NCBI GenBank assembly: GCA_034002405.1 | Contig: JAVFAS010000111.1 | Location: forward strand, 1-5,142 | Reading direction: 5' to 3' | Source: SZUA-365 sp034002405 | GTDB taxonomy: Bacteria > Bacteroidota > Ignavibacteria > SZUA-365 | DNA length: 5,142 bases | Shown here: positions 1 through 5,142 of the stretch, piece by piece | How positions within the stretch are numbered: position 1 is the first letter of the stretch | Layout of the letters: the number at the start of each line of letters is the position of its first letter | The notes under the pieces: generated by a model | Databases searched by the model: none | Seen by the model: the letters and a program-made list of their open reading frames with translations, nothing else | Told to the model about the DNA's origin: nothing | Program-made: the position numbers and the translations under genes

Positions 1-69
1 GTGGAACACCCGCCGGATCGGGCCCGGGAGGATGTGCTGCCGGTTGTCCGACAGAATGCCACGATGTAA
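1..69 (+). CDS. Possible C-terminal end of an upstream gene (partial, unidentified)
   Basis: The first frame is open from the window edge to a TAA at 67-69 and encodes about 22 residues, ending VVRQNATM. Third codon positions are mostly G or C, as in the confident genes here. The stop lies 15 nt before the start of the DUF445 gene on the same strand, which fits an operon arrangement. The fragment is too short to assign to a family. Other frames, including one on the opposite strand, are also open over this short distance, so the call rests mainly on context and codon pattern and is weak. Confidence 0.35.
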   Translation: MEHPPDRAREDVLPVVRQNATM

Positions 70-84
70 CTTGACGCACAGGCA

Positions 85-1359
85 ATGGCGGAACGCATGA
101 AATCCTCCCGTATCCTCGCACCCGCGTCGCTCGTCGCGGCGAGTGTCCTCTTCGTGGCGACGCTGCCGTGGCATGCGACGTTTCTCGGCGGCTTGTTGCA
201 TGCCTTCGCGGAGGCGTCCATGATCGGTGGACTGGCGGACTGGTTCGCGGTGGTCGCATTGTTCCGTCATCCGCTCGGTCTGCCGATTCCGCATACCGCG
301 ATCATTCCACGTCATCGGGCCAAACTGACCGGCGGCATCATCGACATGGTGCAGAACCGATGGTTGACCAAGGAGGTCATCCTCGAACGCATCGAGGGAT
401 GGAATATCAGTACGCTGCTGCTTTCCACGCTCGATCGCGTGGAAACCCGCGAGAGAATTTTGCACTTCCTCCGTGGCGCGCTGCGCGAAGGATTGCGTGA
501 CATCGATGATACACGACTGTCCGACCGGCTCGCGCAACTTCTCGCACGCAGCCTGCACACAGGGGATATCATCCGGTGGATGAAACTGCTCGGGGAACGC
601 GGCATGGCGCACGGCTGGCAGAGGACGGTGTTCACGCACGCCGTCGGCCAGGCGTCGGAATGGCTTGGCACCCCATCGGTGCGGGCGGTCATCGTGCGGC
701 ACCTCCGCGACGTTGCCGAGGAATACGCATCCAATCCCGTCCGTCGCCTCGGCAAATGGATGGCGGAAAGCATCAATGCCCTCAATTATGACGATCTCGC
801 CGAGGCGATCGTGCGCACGATGAGTGAGGAATTCGCGCGCATGCAACAGGACGACGCGCATCCCGCACGGGGGGATTTCGATCGTTGGCTGGGTGCGATG
901 ATCGAAGGTCTGGAAACGCGCGAGGATGTACGCGCCAGCGTTGAACAGTGGCGTGTGCACCTGGTGGAAGGCGGTCGCGCGGCGGAGTTGCTCGCACCGC
1001 CCGTGAACCGTCTGCGTGCGTGGCTGCTCGCGGATCTCGATCGCGATGATTCAGTGCTGCTGCAGCAGCTGCGCGGCGCGATGGAGAAAGCGCTGGCGCG
1101 CTTCGCGGCTGATGCCGAGGCGCAGCGCGGACTCGATCAGTGGAGCAAGGAAAAAATCGCATCGCTCGTCGATCGCTATCACGGGGAAATCGGTGCCATG
1201 GTTTCGCGCAATCTCGACAGACTCGACGACGATCAACTCGTGCGACAGATCGAAGAAAAGGCGGGCGACGACCTTCAGTTCATCCGGGTCAACGGAGCCA
1301 TTGTCGGTGGTCTCGTCGGCGCGGGCATTTTCCTCGTGAAACATTTTCTTCTTGGCTAA
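85..1359 (+). CDS. DUF445 (YjiN-like) membrane-associated protein
   Basis: A 424-residue protein, close in length to E. coli YjiN (about 426 residues). The N-terminus has a hydrophobic segment at about residues 10-28. It is followed by the conserved block at about 41-75, including GGLADWFAVVALFRHPLG and LPIPHTAIIP, which is the signature of DUF445. The long middle is charged and probably helical. A second hydrophobic segment at about 402-424 ends the protein, suggesting it is anchored in the inner membrane at both ends. The family has no firmly established biochemical function, and I infer none. The start at 85 has only a weak upstream AGG; an in-frame ATG at 97 (residue 5), preceded by GGCGGAAC, is an equally plausible start. 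The stop lies 7 nt before the ATG of the methyltransferase gene, so the two are probably co-transcribed. Family assignment is confident; function is open. Confidence 0.93.
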   Translation: MAERMKSSRILAPASLVAASVLFVATLPWHATFLGGLLHAFAEASMIGGLADWFAVVALFRHPLGLPIPHTAIIPRHRAKLTGGIIDMVQNRWLTKEVILERIEGWNISTLLLSTLDRVETRERILHFLRGALREGLRDIDDTRLSDRLAQLLARSLHTGDIIRWMKLLGERGMAHGWQRTVFTHAVGQASEWLGTPSVRAVIVRHLRDVAEEYASNPVRRLGKWMAESINALNYDDLAEAIVRTMSEEFARMQQDDAHPARGDFDRWLGAMIEGLETREDVRASVEQWRVHLVEGGRAAELLAPPVNRLRAWLLADLDRDDSVLLQQLRGAMEKALARFAADAEAQRGLDQWSKEKIASLVDRYHGEIGAMVSRNLDRLDDDQLVRQIEEKAGDDLQFIRVNGAIVGGLVGAGIFLVKHFLLG

Positions 1360-1366
1360 ACCGCCC

Positions 1367-2203
1367 ATGCGAATCGTCCACATTACCGATCTGGATCATC
1401 CGGATCTCGAACCGTACACCACACTTCGTGCGCGTACGGTCCACGGACACGCAGGACTGTGCGTGGCGGAAGGTGAGAAGGCCGTGCGCGCGATGATCGA
1501 CGCGGGTATCCGCGTGCGCTCGTTGCTGCTCAGCCAGCGGTGGGCCGATGCGCTTGCCACGGAATTTCGCCGCGACAACCTGGCTGACGCCGTGGCCTAT
1601 GTCGCCGAGGATGACGTGCTTGAAGACATCGTCGGCTATCCCCTGCACAAGAGCCTGATGGCGATGGGTGAGGTGCCGGAGAATCCGTCCATGGAAATGT
1701 TGCGGCCGACAGTCCGCGATACAGTCCAGATGGCGGATCGTTCCTGCCCGATCATTGTCGCCATGGAGGGCATTGCGGATGCGGAGAACATGGGCATGAT
1801 CCTGCGGAACTGCGCGGCGTTCGGAGTGGCGGGCGTCGTGGTTGGATCCGACTCCACCAGTCCGTACCTGCGCCGCAGCGTTCGCGTTTCGCTGGGAAAT
1901 GTCTTTCGTCTGCGTATTCATCGCACGGATCGCATTCTCGAATCGATCCGGCGGTACCGTGACGAATATGGCTGGTGGATTGTCGGCACGACACCGCGCG
2001 ACGGGATTCCGGAAATCATGATCCCCACGGAGGGCGGGACGGCGCGACCGCTCTGTCTGCTGTTCGGTAGCGAGGCCACGGGACTGACGTCGGAGGCCCT
2101 CGCACTCTGTGATGCACGCTTTACCATTCCCATGCGCAACGATGTCGATTCCATCAACGTCGCCAACGCCGTTGCCGTAGCGCTGTTCGCGGCAACCCGG
2201 TGA
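1367..2203 (+). CDS. TrmH/SpoU-family RNA 2'-O-ribose methyltransferase
   Basis: A 278-residue protein predicted to transfer a methyl group from S-adenosylmethionine to a ribose 2'-OH in tRNA or rRNA. The N-terminal part (about 1-110) contains VAEGEKAVRAMIDAG, like the L30e-type substrate-binding domain of SpoU enzymes. The C-terminal catalytic SPOUT (trefoil-knot) domain shows all three family motifs: motif 1 ENMGMILRNCAAFG (about 140-153, with Asn141 and Arg147), motif 2 LLFGSEATGL (about 231-240, with Glu236), and motif 3 IPMRNDVDSINVANA (about 254-268). Motif 3 has SIN where SLN is usual, a conservative change. I use the ATG at 1367. A TTG at 1352 would add five residues and overlap the DUF445 stop, and neither start has a clear ribosome binding site. 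The substrate cannot be told from sequence: TrmH, RlmB and uncharacterised paralogues share these motifs. A strong hairpin follows the stop. Confidence 0.94.
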   Translation: MRIVHITDLDHPDLEPYTTLRARTVHGHAGLCVAEGEKAVRAMIDAGIRVRSLLLSQRWADALATEFRRDNLADAVAYVAEDDVLEDIVGYPLHKSLMAMGEVPENPSMEMLRPTVRDTVQMADRSCPIIVAMEGIADAENMGMILRNCAAFGVAGVVVGSDSTSPYLRRSVRVSLGNVFRLRIHRTDRILESIRRYRDEYGWWIVGTTPRDGIPEIMIPTEGGTARPLCLLFGSEATGLTSEALALCDARFTIPMRNDVDSINVANAVAVALFAATR

Positions 2204-2224
2204 CGTTCGATGGAAGCCGGAAAC

Positions 2225-2262
2225 GAACACGATCCCGTCCGGTGTCGGACGGGATCGTGTTC
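2225..2262. terminator. Probable bidirectional terminator hairpin between convergent genes
   Basis: A perfect 16-bp inverted repeat (left arm 2225-2240, right arm 2247-2262) encloses a 6-nt loop, GGTGTC. It begins 21 nt after the methyltransferase stop and ends 24 nt before the stop of the convergent lipoprotein gene. The stem is GC-rich in its upper half (CCCGTCC/GGACGGG). Neither side has a proper U tract: the + strand continues ATAAAAG and the - strand continues GTTTCC. It could therefore be an intrinsic terminator of reduced efficiency or mainly a 3'-end-protecting stem. The position between two convergent stop codons supports the call. Confidence 0.75.
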
Positions 2263-2286
2263 ATAAAAGATTAATGGAGTGGAATA

Positions 2287-3342
2287 TCAGAAGTGTATCT
2301 TGGCCGCCTGCAGCACGTGCCGGCTGGACGCGCTCTGCAGGAAGACCACCGCTCCGAGATTGTCGGCATTCCATTCGTCGTGAATTTCAATGCTGCGCTG
2401 GAACACCGCGGTTTGTCCATCGGCAATGTTGACCGCTTCACCATTGGCGGAGGGGTACATCCGTCGCATGACATCGTAGTGCACCAGCTCCGTATTTCCG
2501 TCGTTGTATTCAATGTTCGATTCCGTGACGACCGTATGCAGACGGAGGTCCTGCATATCGCCGCTTCCGATGCCGGTCACCGTGATGGTCAGGGTGATGA
2601 TGTTGTCGGTCCGGGAATGCGCAAGTTCGATGCTTGCACCGGCGGGCACGTCCATTCCTGTGTTCGCGGCGGCGATCCAGTCGCTGGCGCGACTACCGAT
2701 CACGGTCCCGTCGACCACGCCCTGCGGAGCGCCGTTGGTGGGATCGACGAGATACTCGGTGCGGGGACGTGACCACTCCTGCGAGTGCTTCCACAGCAGG
2801 TCCGTCGGACGCGGCCACCACACGTGATATTTGATTGTCGCGACGCGTTGCTGGAAACGTGCGGTTTGTTCCGCGCTGTGATATTCCTCATTCGCCGGTC
2901 CACACGGCGCGCAGTTCGCGCTCGTGATGATTTCGACCAGGGTCATGCGGAGCACATCCTCGTTCTGCGTGTCACCCTTGCGGAGCTGCACCGTCGCGGA
3001 CGCCATGTTCCCACTTCGATCGCTCGCGGTGGCGCGGAGCGTATGCAATCCCTCTCCGAGATCGTCGGTGGGGAGCGTGGCTTCCCACGGTGGCGTGGTC
3101 AGTGTCGCGAATGGCGCGGCACCGTCCATCGAAAGTTCGACCGAGACAACGGCGTCGTTGTCGGTCACGGTGAGCTGCATCGCGAGGTCGGACGATGTGA
3201 GCGAGTCGCCATCGGTGGGCGTGACGAAGTGTACCTTCGGAGCCTGGATATCCTCGCCCGGCTCGTTGACCGCGCGGGTGTCGCAGGATTGCAGCAACAG
3301 GGCCGCGAAAAGAAAGAGAAGCGGTGGTCGTAGCATCTTCAT
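2287..3342 (-). CDS. Lipoprotein with Ig-like domain and Omp28/thioredoxin-like CxxC domain
   Basis: A 351-residue predicted lipoprotein. The signal peptide is MKMLRPPLLFLFAALLLQSC, with a lipobox (LQSC) placing the lipidated cysteine at residue 20 and Asp at +2. Residues about 36-120 form an Ig-like beta domain of the kind found in cell-surface proteins (a TPTDGDSL start, a GLHTLRATASDRSGN end). Residues about 135-225 resemble Omp28-related thioredoxin-fold proteins: VEIITSANCAPCGPANEEYH has a CxxC pair (Cys144, Cys147) just after a beta strand, then IKYHVWWP, and GAPQGVVDG at about 204-212 looks like the cis-proline loop. The C-terminal 120 residues look beta-rich and unassigned. The only cysteines are the lipobox one and the CxxC pair. 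It is probably anchored in the outer membrane facing the periplasm or outside; redox activity is an inference. The ATG at 3342 is chosen over a TTG at 3360 because a strong ribosome binding site lies at the right distance. Confidence 0.85.
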   Translation of the reverse strand: MKMLRPPLLFLFAALLLQSCDTRAVNEPGEDIQAPKVHFVTPTDGDSLTSSDLAMQLTVTDNDAVVSVELSMDGAAPFATLTTPPWEATLPTDDLGEGLHTLRATASDRSGNMASATVQLRKGDTQNEDVLRMTLVEIITSANCAPCGPANEEYHSAEQTARFQQRVATIKYHVWWPRPTDLLWKHSQEWSRPRTEYLVDPTNGAPQGVVDGTVIGSRASDWIAAANTGMDVPAGASIELAHSRTDNIITLTITVTGIGSGDMQDLRLHTVVTESNIEYNDGNTELVHYDVMRRMYPSANGEAVNIADGQTAVFQRSIEIHDEWNADNLGAVVFLQSASSRHVLQAAKIHF

Positions 3343-3348
3343 TGATGT

Positions 3349-3355
3349 TCCTTCC
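3349..3355 (-). promoter_or_regulatory. Ribosome binding site fixing the start of the Omp28-like lipoprotein
   Basis: On the - strand GGAAGGA ends 6 nt before the ATG at 3342. This purine-rich Shine-Dalgarno match decides in favour of that ATG, because the alternative TTG at 3360 lies upstream of the site and would put the site inside the coding sequence. It is the clearest ribosome binding site in the window. Confidence 0.7.
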
Positions 3356-3432
3356 GTCAATCGTGTCGGGAGTGGCAGTGCGCCGAGCGGTGTCGGGCAA
3401 GGGGTGCGCGGTGATTCGCGCGTCGGCGGTGT

Positions 3433-4338
3433 CTATCCGCCGATTTTCCGTCGTTTGTTGAGATACTCGAACAGCGCGACGTCAAACGGGGTGGCGGTAT
3501 CGAGCAGCACGTAATCGATGCGCTGCTCCCGGCATTCCTTTTTGTAGCGGGTGATGAAGTCCCGCATGGCTTCCTGATAAGCGCGGCGGATCTGATGCGG
3601 TTGCGTCATCATCTCGTCGTTGTTTTCCATGTCCCGAAAAATCGCATCACGGCCGAAATCGAAATTCCGCTCGCGGGGATCGAGAATGTGGAAGAGAATG
3701 ACTTCATGCTGGTTGTATCGGAAGTGTTTGAGCGCGGAAAGCACGTCGTCGGGATTGTCGAACAGATCACTGAAGATCATTACCAGACCACGGCGGTGCA
3801 GACGCTCGGCCGCCATGTTGAGCGCACGACCCGTGCCGGTGGACTTCGCCGCCTGCAGCCGCTCGAGTTCCATGAGGATGGTCTGCAGATAAACCTTGGT
3901 CGCATGCGGCGGCATATATCTCCGCAGCTCTTCGTCGTAGGTCAGCAGGCCGACGGCGTCCTGCTGTCGCATCATCAGATAGGCAAGCGCGGCCGCGAGG
4001 TAGGACGCATACTGCAGTTTCGTGACACTGCCGCCCGACTTGAATTCCATCGACCGACTGGTATCGAGCACGAGGTAGGATTTGAGATTCGTCTCTTCCT
4101 CGAACTGTTTGATGTAGTAGCGATCGGTGCGGCCGAGGACCTTCCAGTCGATGCGACGGATCTCGTCGCCCGGCATGTACTGCCGATGCTCGGCGAATTC
4201 AACAGAGAATCCGTGATAGGGACTTTTATGCAGGCCGGTGATGAAGCCTTCCACGACGAGTCGTGCCCGCATTTCCATCGTGGAAAGGCGCGAGACGACC
4301 TCGGGTTGAAGATAGCTGCTTCGATGGTCCTGCCGCAT
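3433..4338 (-). CDS. DUF58 family protein (von Willebrand A-like fold)
   Basis: A 301-residue protein of the short, soluble DUF58 type, with no signal peptide or membrane segment. The family block is clear: EFAEHRQYMPGDEIRRIDWK at about 48-67, then GRTDRYYIKQFEEE at about 69-82. Just after it, LVLDTSRSM at about 89-97 has the DxSxS metal-ion-dependent adhesion site (MIDAS) of von Willebrand A domains. STGTGRAL at about 166-173 and IFSDLFD at about 188-194 supply the usual later MIDAS-region elements. DUF58 proteins are commonly encoded beside MoxR-type AAA+ ATPases and are thought to act with them in protein assembly or envelope functions; the precise activity is not established. The ATG lies 3 nt after the stop of the TPR lipoprotein gene, with only a weak purine-rich stretch upstream, suggesting translational coupling. 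No MoxR gene is visible in the window. Confidence 0.93.
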   Translation of the reverse strand: MRQDHRSSYLQPEVVSRLSTMEMRARLVVEGFITGLHKSPYHGFSVEFAEHRQYMPGDEIRRIDWKVLGRTDRYYIKQFEEETNLKSYLVLDTSRSMEFKSGGSVTKLQYASYLAAALAYLMMRQQDAVGLLTYDEELRRYMPPHATKVYLQTILMELERLQAAKSTGTGRALNMAAERLHRRGLVMIFSDLFDNPDDVLSALKHFRYNQHEVILFHILDPRERNFDFGRDAIFRDMENNDEMMTQPHQIRRAYQEAMRDFITRYKKECREQRIDYVLLDTATPFDVALFEYLNKRRKIGG

Positions 4339-4341
4339 GTG

Positions 4342-4863
4342 TTACTGTCCGCCGCCTTCCTCTGCCGTGGCTGATTCCGCTGCCTGGGACTGCTGAATGG
4401 ATTCGAGCAGTTCCTCTGCGCTTTTCCCGAGATTCTCGAGTTCGAAGCGCACGGTTTCCGCCATCGAGCTATCGGCATACTGCGCAAGATATTTTTCGTA
4501 GGCGTGCCGTCCGCGTTCAAGATTGCCGATCTCGTTGGCATAGGTATACGCCGCGGCGAAGAGCCCGCGATGGCCCCATTCCGTCTGGGGAAATTTCTCC
4601 GCGACCAGTTCGTAGGTTGTTGCCGCCTTGATCGGATCCATCTGTTCCTTGAAATACAATACAGCGCAGTGATACATCGCCTCGGGCGCCTGCGGAGACT
4701 CGGCGTAATCCCGGGTGATCTGTTCATAGAGGGGCAGCGCCTCGCTCCCCTTGCCACTTTCCCGTAGTGTTGTCGCCTGCGCGAGCAGGTCGGAAGCATC
4801 CTGTCCCGCGCAACCGCCAATCAGGAGGGGGAGAGCGAAAAGGATGATAAAACGATGAAACAT
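4342..4863 (-). CDS. Small TPR-repeat lipoprotein
   Basis: A 173-residue predicted lipoprotein. The signal peptide MFHRFIILFALPLLIGGC ends in a textbook lipobox (IGGC) with the lipidated cysteine at residue 18. The rest is helical, with about three tetratricopeptide-like repeats at roughly 24-57, 60-95 and 97-133 (for example SEALPLYEQITRDYAESP and GRHAYEKYLAQYADS, each with the TPR-style A..Y pattern and a terminal proline or serine turn). The tail is acidic and glycine-rich. TPR lipoproteins usually act as protein-protein scaffolds at the envelope; the partner is unknown, but tight linkage to the DUF58 gene suggests it works with that protein. The ATG at 4863 is chosen because the signal peptide starts there. 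The frame stays open upstream through the tandem repeats, so an over-long start, for instance at 4902 or 5100, would be wrong. The ribosome binding site is weak (GAG). Confidence 0.85.
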   Translation of the reverse strand: MFHRFIILFALPLLIGGCAGQDASDLLAQATTLRESGKGSEALPLYEQITRDYAESPQAPEAMYHCAVLYFKEQMDPIKAATTYELVAEKFPQTEWGHRGLFAAAYTYANEIGNLERGRHAYEKYLAQYADSSMAETVRFELENLGKSAEELLESIQQSQAAESATAEEGGGQ

Positions 4864-4891
4864 GATTGTCTCGAAGATTGTGAAGCATGGT

Positions 4892-4920
4892 AACTTATTC
4901 ATTGTCCCCGGCACAAACAA
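4892..4920 (-). promoter_or_regulatory. Weak candidate promoter for the TPR lipoprotein/DUF58 pair
   Basis: On the - strand TTGTTT (4920-4915) is separated by 17 nt from TAAGTT (4897-4892), about 28 nt before the ATG at 4863. Alternatively, TTTG (4917-4914) and TAAGTTAC loosely fit the Bacteroidota TTTG / TAnnTTTG pattern. Each hexamer matches the sigma-70 consensus at only about three positions. The stretch is AT-richer than its surroundings and lies between the tandem array and the gene, where a promoter would be expected. Tentative. Confidence 0.25.
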
Positions 4921-5025
4921 GGCAGAACGCGCGGAACCCCGTACGGGCGAACCGCCATCCCCAGGTTCCACGACTCCCGGAAGAGCGTCATGAAACCGAA
5001 CCACCGAATTCCGTCTTCGCGAACA

Positions 5026-5050
5026 CGGTTCGCCCCGTACGGGCGAACCG
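5026..5050. repeat. Palindrome at the repeat-unit junction (10-bp arms)
   Basis: CGGTTCGCCC (5026-5035) is the exact reverse complement of GGGCGAACCG (5041-5050), separated by CGTAC. It spans the boundary of units 1 and 2. The arms could form a hairpin in RNA from either strand, or a two-fold protein binding site. At the left end of the array only the inner CCCGTACGGG (4938-4947) is kept, because the left arm is missing there. Confidence 0.85.
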
Positions 5051-5124
5051 CCATACCCAGGTTCCACGACTCCCGGAAGTGCGTCATGAAACCGAACCAC
5101 CGGAGTCCGTCTTCGCGAACACGG

Positions 5125-5142
5125 TTCGCCCGTACGGGCGAA
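5125..5142. repeat. Perfect 18-bp palindrome at the start of repeat unit 3
   Basis: TTCGCCCGTACGGGCGAA is identical to its own reverse complement. It is the same junction element as at 5026-5050 but with one C fewer, which makes the symmetry perfect with no loop. If the next bases follow the other units (CCG), it would extend to 24 bp, but the window ends here. Confidence 0.85.

Larger units (their letters stand above)
4937..5142. repeat. Tandem repeat array, 96-bp unit, running off the window end
   Basis: There are two complete copies, 4937-5032 and 5033-5128, and the first 14 bases of a third (5129-5142). The two full copies differ at only four positions (4959/5055, 4984/5080, 5007/5103 and 5009/5105), about 96% identity. 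The third copy starts with CCC instead of CCCC, so its GTAC core comes 95 rather than 96 bases after the previous one. Identity starts abruptly at 4937; the flank to the left is only faintly similar. Copies are contiguous with no unique spacers. Each contains CGAACCGCC, CGAACCACC, the palindrome TTCGCGAA and, at its junction, a GTAC-centred palindrome. The total copy number cannot be seen here. I do not recognise the family, and its function is unknown. Confidence 0.95.

Noticed and set aside
1..98. Divergent - strand gene starting at the ATG at 98, preceded by GGGAGGA
   Set aside because: The Shine-Dalgarno-like match is tempting, but the frame gives a Ser/Arg/Cys-rich translation and overlaps the DUF445 start. 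The + strand reading to 69 has a better context.
1289..2230. Long - strand open frame (313 codons) opposite the methyltransferase
   Set aside because: It lies fully antisense to a gene with all three SpoU motifs. Its translation is rich in Arg and His and shows no domain, as expected from the reverse of a GC-rich gene.
2785..3333. + strand open frame (182 codons) opposite the Omp28-like lipoprotein
   Set aside because: Antisense to a gene with a signal peptide, lipobox and CxxC domain; Arg-rich shadow translation.
3358..3360. TTG at 3360 as start of the Omp28-like lipoprotein
   Set aside because: It would place the strong ribosome binding site inside the gene and add six residues before a complete signal peptide that already starts at the ATG at 3342.
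3406..3421. Small hairpin (GCGCG/CGCGC, 6-nt loop) after the DUF58 stop
   Set aside because: A 5-bp stem with no U tract is expected by chance in GC-rich DNA and is too weak to call a terminator. The 90-bp gap holds no other clear signal.
3595..4374. Long + strand open frame (259 codons) opposite the DUF58 gene
   Set aside because: The DUF58 frame has clear family motifs and a MIDAS site; the opposite frame shows none and is explained by codon bias in GC-rich DNA.
3975..4820. - strand open frame (281 codons) in another frame across the TPR lipoprotein and DUF58 genes
   Set aside because: It spans two well-supported genes, is dominated by Arg, Ser and Pro, and has no recognisable domain.
4899..5087. 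- strand 62-residue peptide containing FRESWNLGMAVRPYG twice
   Set aside because: It is a translation of the tandem repeat. The frame is lost at the next unit because of the missing C, and it has no ribosome binding site or known family.
4937..5142. CRISPR array
   Set aside because: The copies are contiguous 96-bp units with no unique spacers, and no cas genes are present in the window.

Overview
The window looks like chromosomal DNA from a fairly GC-rich bacterium (roughly 60% GC by eye, not computed). The best phylogenetic hint is an Omp28-like, thioredoxin-fold lipoprotein. Such proteins are typical of the Bacteroidota/Chlorobiota/Ignavibacteria/Kapabacteria side of the tree. Two lipoprotein signal peptides indicate a Gram-negative envelope. 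The lineage is an inference; no rRNA or other phylogenetic marker is present.

Left part (1-2203, + strand). The tail of an upstream frame may end at 69. It is followed by a DUF445/YjiN-family membrane-associated protein (85-1359) and a SpoU/TrmH-family RNA 2'-O-methyltransferase (1367-2203). The last two are 7 nt apart and are probably co-transcribed. A perfect 16-bp inverted repeat (2225-2262) lies between the methyltransferase gene and the convergent gene to its right and probably terminates both.

Right part (2287-4863, - strand). Read in the direction of transcription from the right: a small TPR-repeat lipoprotein (4863 to 4342); 3 nt later, a DUF58 protein with a von Willebrand A-like fold and an intact MIDAS motif (4338 to 3433); and, after a 90-bp gap, a lipoprotein with an Ig-like domain followed by an Omp28/thioredoxin-like domain carrying a CAPC motif (3342 to 2287). 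The first two form a tight pair. It resembles part of the Bat/MoxR-type cassettes, but no MoxR ATPase is visible.

Right edge (4937-5142). A near-perfect tandem repeat has a unit of 96 bp: two full copies with 4 differences, plus the start of a third cut by the window edge. The junctions carry a strong palindrome centred on GTAC. The repeat is open in several frames on both strands because 96 is a multiple of 3, but a one-base C-run difference between junctions breaks the frame, so it looks non-coding. It lies just upstream of the lipoprotein/DUF58 pair, with a possible weak promoter between. This array is the least explained element in the window. The other genes belong to known families, though the DUF445 protein and both lipoproteins have no firmly assigned role.
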